This document shows positions 29,110 to 32,135 of a stretch of 32,135 bases of DNA, in pieces; the first letter of the stretch is position 1, and each line of letters starts with the position of its first letter. The notes under the pieces are model-generated. The model saw nothing but the letters and a program-made list of their open reading frames with translations. It did no database searches and was not told the origin of the DNA. Location: the NCBI RefSeq assembly GCF_029952525.1, contig NZ_JASAOF010000038.1:1-32135 (forward strand). The letters are read 5' to 3'. The translations under genes were made by a program, and so were the position numbers. The DNA is from Saccharopolyspora ipomoeae (GTDB lineage Bacteria > Actinomycetota > Actinomycetes > Mycobacteriales > Pseudonocardiaceae).

Positions 29110-31620
29110 TCAGAGCTGGCCGACGTCGGTGACCCGCAGGACCGCGTGGCCCTCCTCGTCGGAGGCGGCGAGGTCGACCTCGGCGCTGATGCCCCAGTCG
29201 TGGTCCTCGGCCGGGTCGGCGAAGATCTGCCGCACCAGCCAGCGATCGGACTCCTCGGTGATCATCAGCAGCTGCGGGCCGCGCGCGTCCGGGCCGGTGC
29301 CGATCTCGTCGTGCTCGTCGTAGTAGTCGTCGAGCGCGTCGGCCCAGGCGTCGGCGTCCCAGCCGTCCTCGCCGTCGAGCTCGCCGAGCTGCTCGTAGCG
29401 GCGCAGCGCGGCCAGCTCGACGCGGCGGAACAGCGCGTTGCGCACCTGCACCCGGAACGCGCGCACGTTGCGGGTGACCCGCTCCGGCTCGGCCGGTGCG
29501 GCCTGGGCGGGGTCGGCGCCGGGGTGGCGCAGCTTCTCCCACTCGTCGAGGAGGCTGGAGTCGACCTGGCGGACCAGCTCGCCCAGCCACTCGATGATGT
29601 CGGTGAGCTCCTCGGTCTTGGCGTCGTCGGGCACGGTGTGCCGCAGCGCCTTGTAGACGTCGGCGAGGTAGCGCAGCACGAGGCCCTCGGAGCGGGCGAG
29701 GCCGTAGTGGTTGACGAACTCGACGAAGTTCATCGCCCGCTCGTACATGTCGCGCGCCACCGACTTCGGCGACAGCTCGTGCTCGGCGACCCACGGGTGG
29801 CCCTTGCGGTAGGTCTCGTAGGCGGCTTCGAGGAGCTCTTCGAGCGGCTTGGGGTGGGTGATGTCCTCCAGCAGCTCCATGCGCTCGTCGTACTCGATGC
29901 CGTCGGCCTTCATCTGCGCGACGGCCTCGCCCCGGGCCTTGAACTGCTGCTGCGAGAGCACCTGCCTCGGGTTGTCCAGTGTGGACTCGATGACGCTGAG
30001 CACGTCGAGCGCGTAGCTCGGGGACTCGGTGTCGAGCAGTTCGATGGCGGCCAGCGCGAACGGTGACAGCGGCTGGTTGAGCGCGAAGTCGAACTGCAGG
30101 TCCACCGTCACCCGCACCCTGCGGCCCTGGTCGTCGGGGGCGTCGAGCTGCTCGACGACGTCGGCGGCCCGCAGCGCCCGGTAGATCGCGATCGCGCGCA
30201 GGATGTGCTTGCGCTGGCTCGCGCGGTCCTCGTGGTTGTCCTCCAGCAGGTGCCGCATCGCCGTGAACGCGTCACCGGCTCGGTTGATGACGTTGAGCAG
30301 CATCGAGTGGCTGACGGTGAAGCTGGAGCGCAGCGGCTCGGGTTCGGCCTCGACCAGCTTCTCGAAGGTCTTCTCGCTCCAGGACACGAAGCCCTCGGGG
30401 GCCTTCTTGCGCACCAGCTTGCGCTTCTTCTTCGGGTCGTCCCCGGCCTTGGCCAGCGCCCGCTCGTTCTCGATCTCGTGCTCGGGCGCCTGCACCACCA
30501 CGAACCCGGCGGTGTCGTAGCCGGCGCGACCGGCGCGGCCGGCGATCTGGTGGAACTCGCGCGCCTTGAGGTGCCGGGTGCGCACGCCGTCGTACTTGGT
30601 CAGGCCGGTGATGAGCACGGTGCGGATCGGCACGTTGATGCCCACGCCGAGCGTGTCCGTCCCGCAGATGATCTTGAGCAGCCCGGCCTGCGCCAGCTGC
30701 TCGACGAGCCGCCGGTACTTGGGCAGCATCCCCGCGTGGTGCACGCCGATGCCGTGCCGCACCAGCCGCGACAGGGTCTTGCCGAAGCCCGCAGTGAAGC
30801 GGAAGTCGCCGAGCGCGTCGGCGATGGCGTCGCGTTGCTCGCGGGAGGCGACCTTGACGCTCATCAGCGCCTGCGCCTGCTCCAGCGCGGCGGCCTGGTT
30901 GAAGTGCACGACGTAGACCGGGGCCTGCTGACCCGAGAGGAGTTCCTCGATGGTCTCGTGCAGCGGGGTCTTGGCGTAGCGGAAGTTCAGCGGGATCGGG
31001 CGCTCGGCGGAGGTGACGACCGCGGTGCTGCGCCCGGTGCGGCGGGTCAGGTCCTCCTCGAAGCTGCTGACGTCGCCGAGCGTGGCCGACATGAGCACGA
31101 ACTGGGCGCGCGGCAGCTCCAGGATCGGCACCTGCCAGGCCCAGCCGCGGTCGGGTTCGGCGTAGAAGTGGAACTCGTCCATCACGACCTGGTCGACGTC
31201 GGCGTCGGCGCCGTCGCGCAGGGCGATGTTGGCCAGGATCTCCGCGGTGCAGCAGATGATGGGCGCGTCGGCGTTGACGCTGGAGTCGCCGGTCATCATG
31301 CCGACGTTCTCGGCGCCGAAGACGTCGACGAGGCTGAAGAACTTCTCCGAGACCAGCGCCTTGATAGGCGCGGTGTAGAAGCTGCGCTTGCCCTCGGCCA
31401 GGGCGGTGAAGTGCGCGCCCGTGGCCACCATGCTCTTCCCGGACCCGGTGGGGGTCGACAGGATCACGTTGGCGCCGGTCACGACCTCCATCAGCGCTTC
31501 TTCCTGCGCCGGGTAGAGCTCGATGCCCAACGACAGCGTCCATTCGACGAACGCCTCGAACAGAGCGTCGGGATCGGGGTCGGCCGCGGTGGGCTCGGGG
31601 AGCTGGTCGGTGAGCTTCAT
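29110..31620 (-). CDS. DEAD/DEAH-box helicase with DUF3516-type C-terminus
   Basis: An 836-residue superfamily 2 helicase. The first RecA domain has the Q-like YPAQEEAL, Walker A STPTGSGKS (55-63), motif Ia TAPIKALVSEKF (83-94), Walker B variant DEFH (148-151) and MSATLGD. The second RecA domain has the conserved GVHHAGMLPKYRRLVE, CGTDTLGVGINVP and QIAGRAGRAGYDT. The remaining 400 residues are the DUF3516-like region found in actinobacterial members. It resembles the Ski2/Mtr4-like class, which suggests RNA unwinding or turnover, but the substrate is not established. The start at 31620 (MKLTDQL) is preferred to an in-frame codon at 31752, which would add 44 residues unlike the family and run into the divergent gene's control region. 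Confidence 0.9.
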   Translation of the reverse strand: MKLTDQLPEPTAADPDPDALFEAFVEWTLSLGIELYPAQEEALMEVVTGANVILSTPTGSGKSMVATGAHFTALAEGKRSFYTAPIKALVSEKFFSLVDVFGAENVGMMTGDSSVNADAPIICCTAEILANIALRDGADADVDQVVMDEFHFYAEPDRGWAWQVPILELPRAQFVLMSATLGDVSSFEEDLTRRTGRSTAVVTSAERPIPLNFRYAKTPLHETIEELLSGQQAPVYVVHFNQAAALEQAQALMSVKVASREQRDAIADALGDFRFTAGFGKTLSRLVRHGIGVHHAGMLPKYRRLVEQLAQAGLLKIICGTDTLGVGINVPIRTVLITGLTKYDGVRTRHLKAREFHQIAGRAGRAGYDTAGFVVVQAPEHEIENERALAKAGDDPKKKRKLVRKKAPEGFVSWSEKTFEKLVEAEPEPLRSSFTVSHSMLLNVINRAGDAFTAMRHLLEDNHEDRASQRKHILRAIAIYRALRAADVVEQLDAPDDQGRRVRVTVDLQFDFALNQPLSPFALAAIELLDTESPSYALDVLSVIESTLDNPRQVLSQQQFKARGEAVAQMKADGIEYDERMELLEDITHPKPLEELLEAAYETYRKGHPWVAEHELSPKSVARDMYERAMNFVEFVNHYGLARSEGLVLRYLADVYKALRHTVPDDAKTEELTDIIEWLGELVRQVDSSLLDEWEKLRHPGADPAQAAPAEPERVTRNVRAFRVQVRNALFRRVELAALRRYEQLGELDGEDGWDADAWADALDDYYDEHDEIGTGPDARGPQLLMITEESDRWLVRQIFADPAEDHDWGISAEVDLAASDEEGHAVLRVTDVGQL

Positions 31621-31772
31621 CGTGCCCCCATCGTCCCTGGCCACCACGGACGCGGGGCACCCGGGGTGCGAGTGGCGGGCGCTTCCTCCACATCGGTGTC
31701 GTCGCTGGTGGAAGACCCGGGTGATCAGCGACCATGGGGGAGGCCCTCGCAACGGGAGGAAGGAGCGGCACC

Positions 31773-31970
31773 ATGTCGACCCAGAACGTGCGCTTCGTCG
31801 GCGGGCCCCTGGACGGCAGGGTCCAGGACCTGCGCGACCACGAAGCGGTCGCGGGCCGCCTCCTCAAGCACATCCACCTGCACGACGGCCCCAAGATCGA
31901 AACCCAGTACGAGCTCCACTACACGGAGGAGAACGGCTGGGTCTACCACCTATGCGGAACACAGCCATAG
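31773..31970 (+). CDS. Small conserved-looking protein of unknown function
   Basis: A 65-residue protein, not assigned to a family. It begins MSTQNVRFVGGPLDGRVQDL, a pattern (FxGGPLDG) common to small actinobacterial proteins of unknown function and some phage proteins, and ends with ETQYELHYTEENGWVYHLCGTQP. A very good ribosome binding site, GGAGGAAGGAG (31754-31764), lies 8 bp before the ATG and decides the start over an in-frame ATG at 31734. It is divergent from the helicase gene across 152 bp, which hold a short inverted repeat GCACCC-G-GGGTGC. The structured repeat B follows its stop. Confidence 0.72.
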   Translation: MSTQNVRFVGGPLDGRVQDLRDHEAVAGRLLKHIHLHDGPKIETQYELHYTEENGWVYHLCGTQP

Positions 31971-32007
31971 CGACGGAGAAGACGAAACGAACCAACCACC
32001 GTCAGGC

Positions 32008-32135
32008 AACCGGCGAAGCCGGTTTCTCGGTACCCACCCTCGCAACCGGCACCGCCGCGGGTTCTCAGACGTCTTCTGGTGAGGACAGCCGACGTGCCGT
32101 GTATTGGCATACACAAGCCTCGGATCCCGGAGCCA
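32008..32135 (-). repeat. Structured intergenic element, copy B (cut by window edge)
   Basis: This is the second copy of the element at 4752-4908, on the opposite strand. Read on the minus strand it has GTGTAT-GCCA-ATACAC (32114-32099), with the same GCCA loop as copy A; the block at 32068-32044, 21 of 25 positions equal to 4839-4863; and a 3' hairpin AACCGGC-TTC-GCCGGTT (32024-32008). That hairpin replaces ATGCGGC/GCCGCAT of copy A with matched changes on both sides, so pairing is kept. The left half of the outer stem would lie beyond 32135. Confidence 0.65.

Overview
The window looks like a chromosomal segment of a high-GC actinomycete, most likely a Pseudonocardiaceae genome of Saccharopolyspora type. 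The signs are strong GC bias at third codon positions, many GTG starts, a conservon-type signalling operon (nitrate-sensing kinase, Roadblock, DUF742), an EspG-like protein, an F420-dependent LLM-class oxidoreductase and heterotetrameric sarcosine oxidase genes. The genus is an inference. No rRNA, tRNA, transposase, integrase or CRISPR array was seen.

Layout. 1-3184: conservon operon on the minus strand, ending at the window edge. 3529-4713: L-2-hydroxyglutarate oxidase. 4752-4908: a structured intergenic element with a relative at the right edge (32008-32135). 4912-6996: minus-strand run of Ppx/GppA-like protein, small membrane protein and EspG-like protein. 7209-11619: LLM oxidoreductase, MHS-type transporter, D-2-hydroxyacid dehydrogenase and a DUF952/DUF985 fusion, with a large nested inverted repeat at 8265-8340. 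11567-14658: two small membrane proteins, and a UBP-type zinc finger protein divergent from a Na+/H+ antiporter.

14641-26755 is the metabolic core. On the minus strand lie soxB-soxD-soxA-soxG followed by an IclR regulator. Divergently on the plus strand lie dimethylglycine oxidase, a GcvT-fold protein resembling tetrahydrofolate (THF)-dependent demethylases (DmdA/LigM type), a short MetF-like reductase and formate-THF ligase. Dimethylglycine oxidase would convert dimethylglycine to sarcosine and the sarcosine oxidase sarcosine to glycine, both passing C1 units to THF. The DmdA/LigM-like protein plus MetF-like protein suggests that a further methyl group enters as 5-methyl-THF and is oxidised to methylene-THF. 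Its substrate cannot be read from sequence. Glycine betaine is an attractive but unproven idea because it would supply dimethylglycine.

26784-31970: CutC, YnfA-family protein, DUF1349 protein, universal stress protein, a DEAD/DEAH-box helicase with a DUF3516-type C-terminus and a 65-residue unknown protein.

The most unusual non-coding features are the two copies of a structured element with compensatory changes in a hairpin, six perfect-period 24-bp tandem repeats between the dimethylglycine oxidase and demethylase genes, and a set of palindromes built from GTTTTC/GAAAAC at 3' ends of genes.
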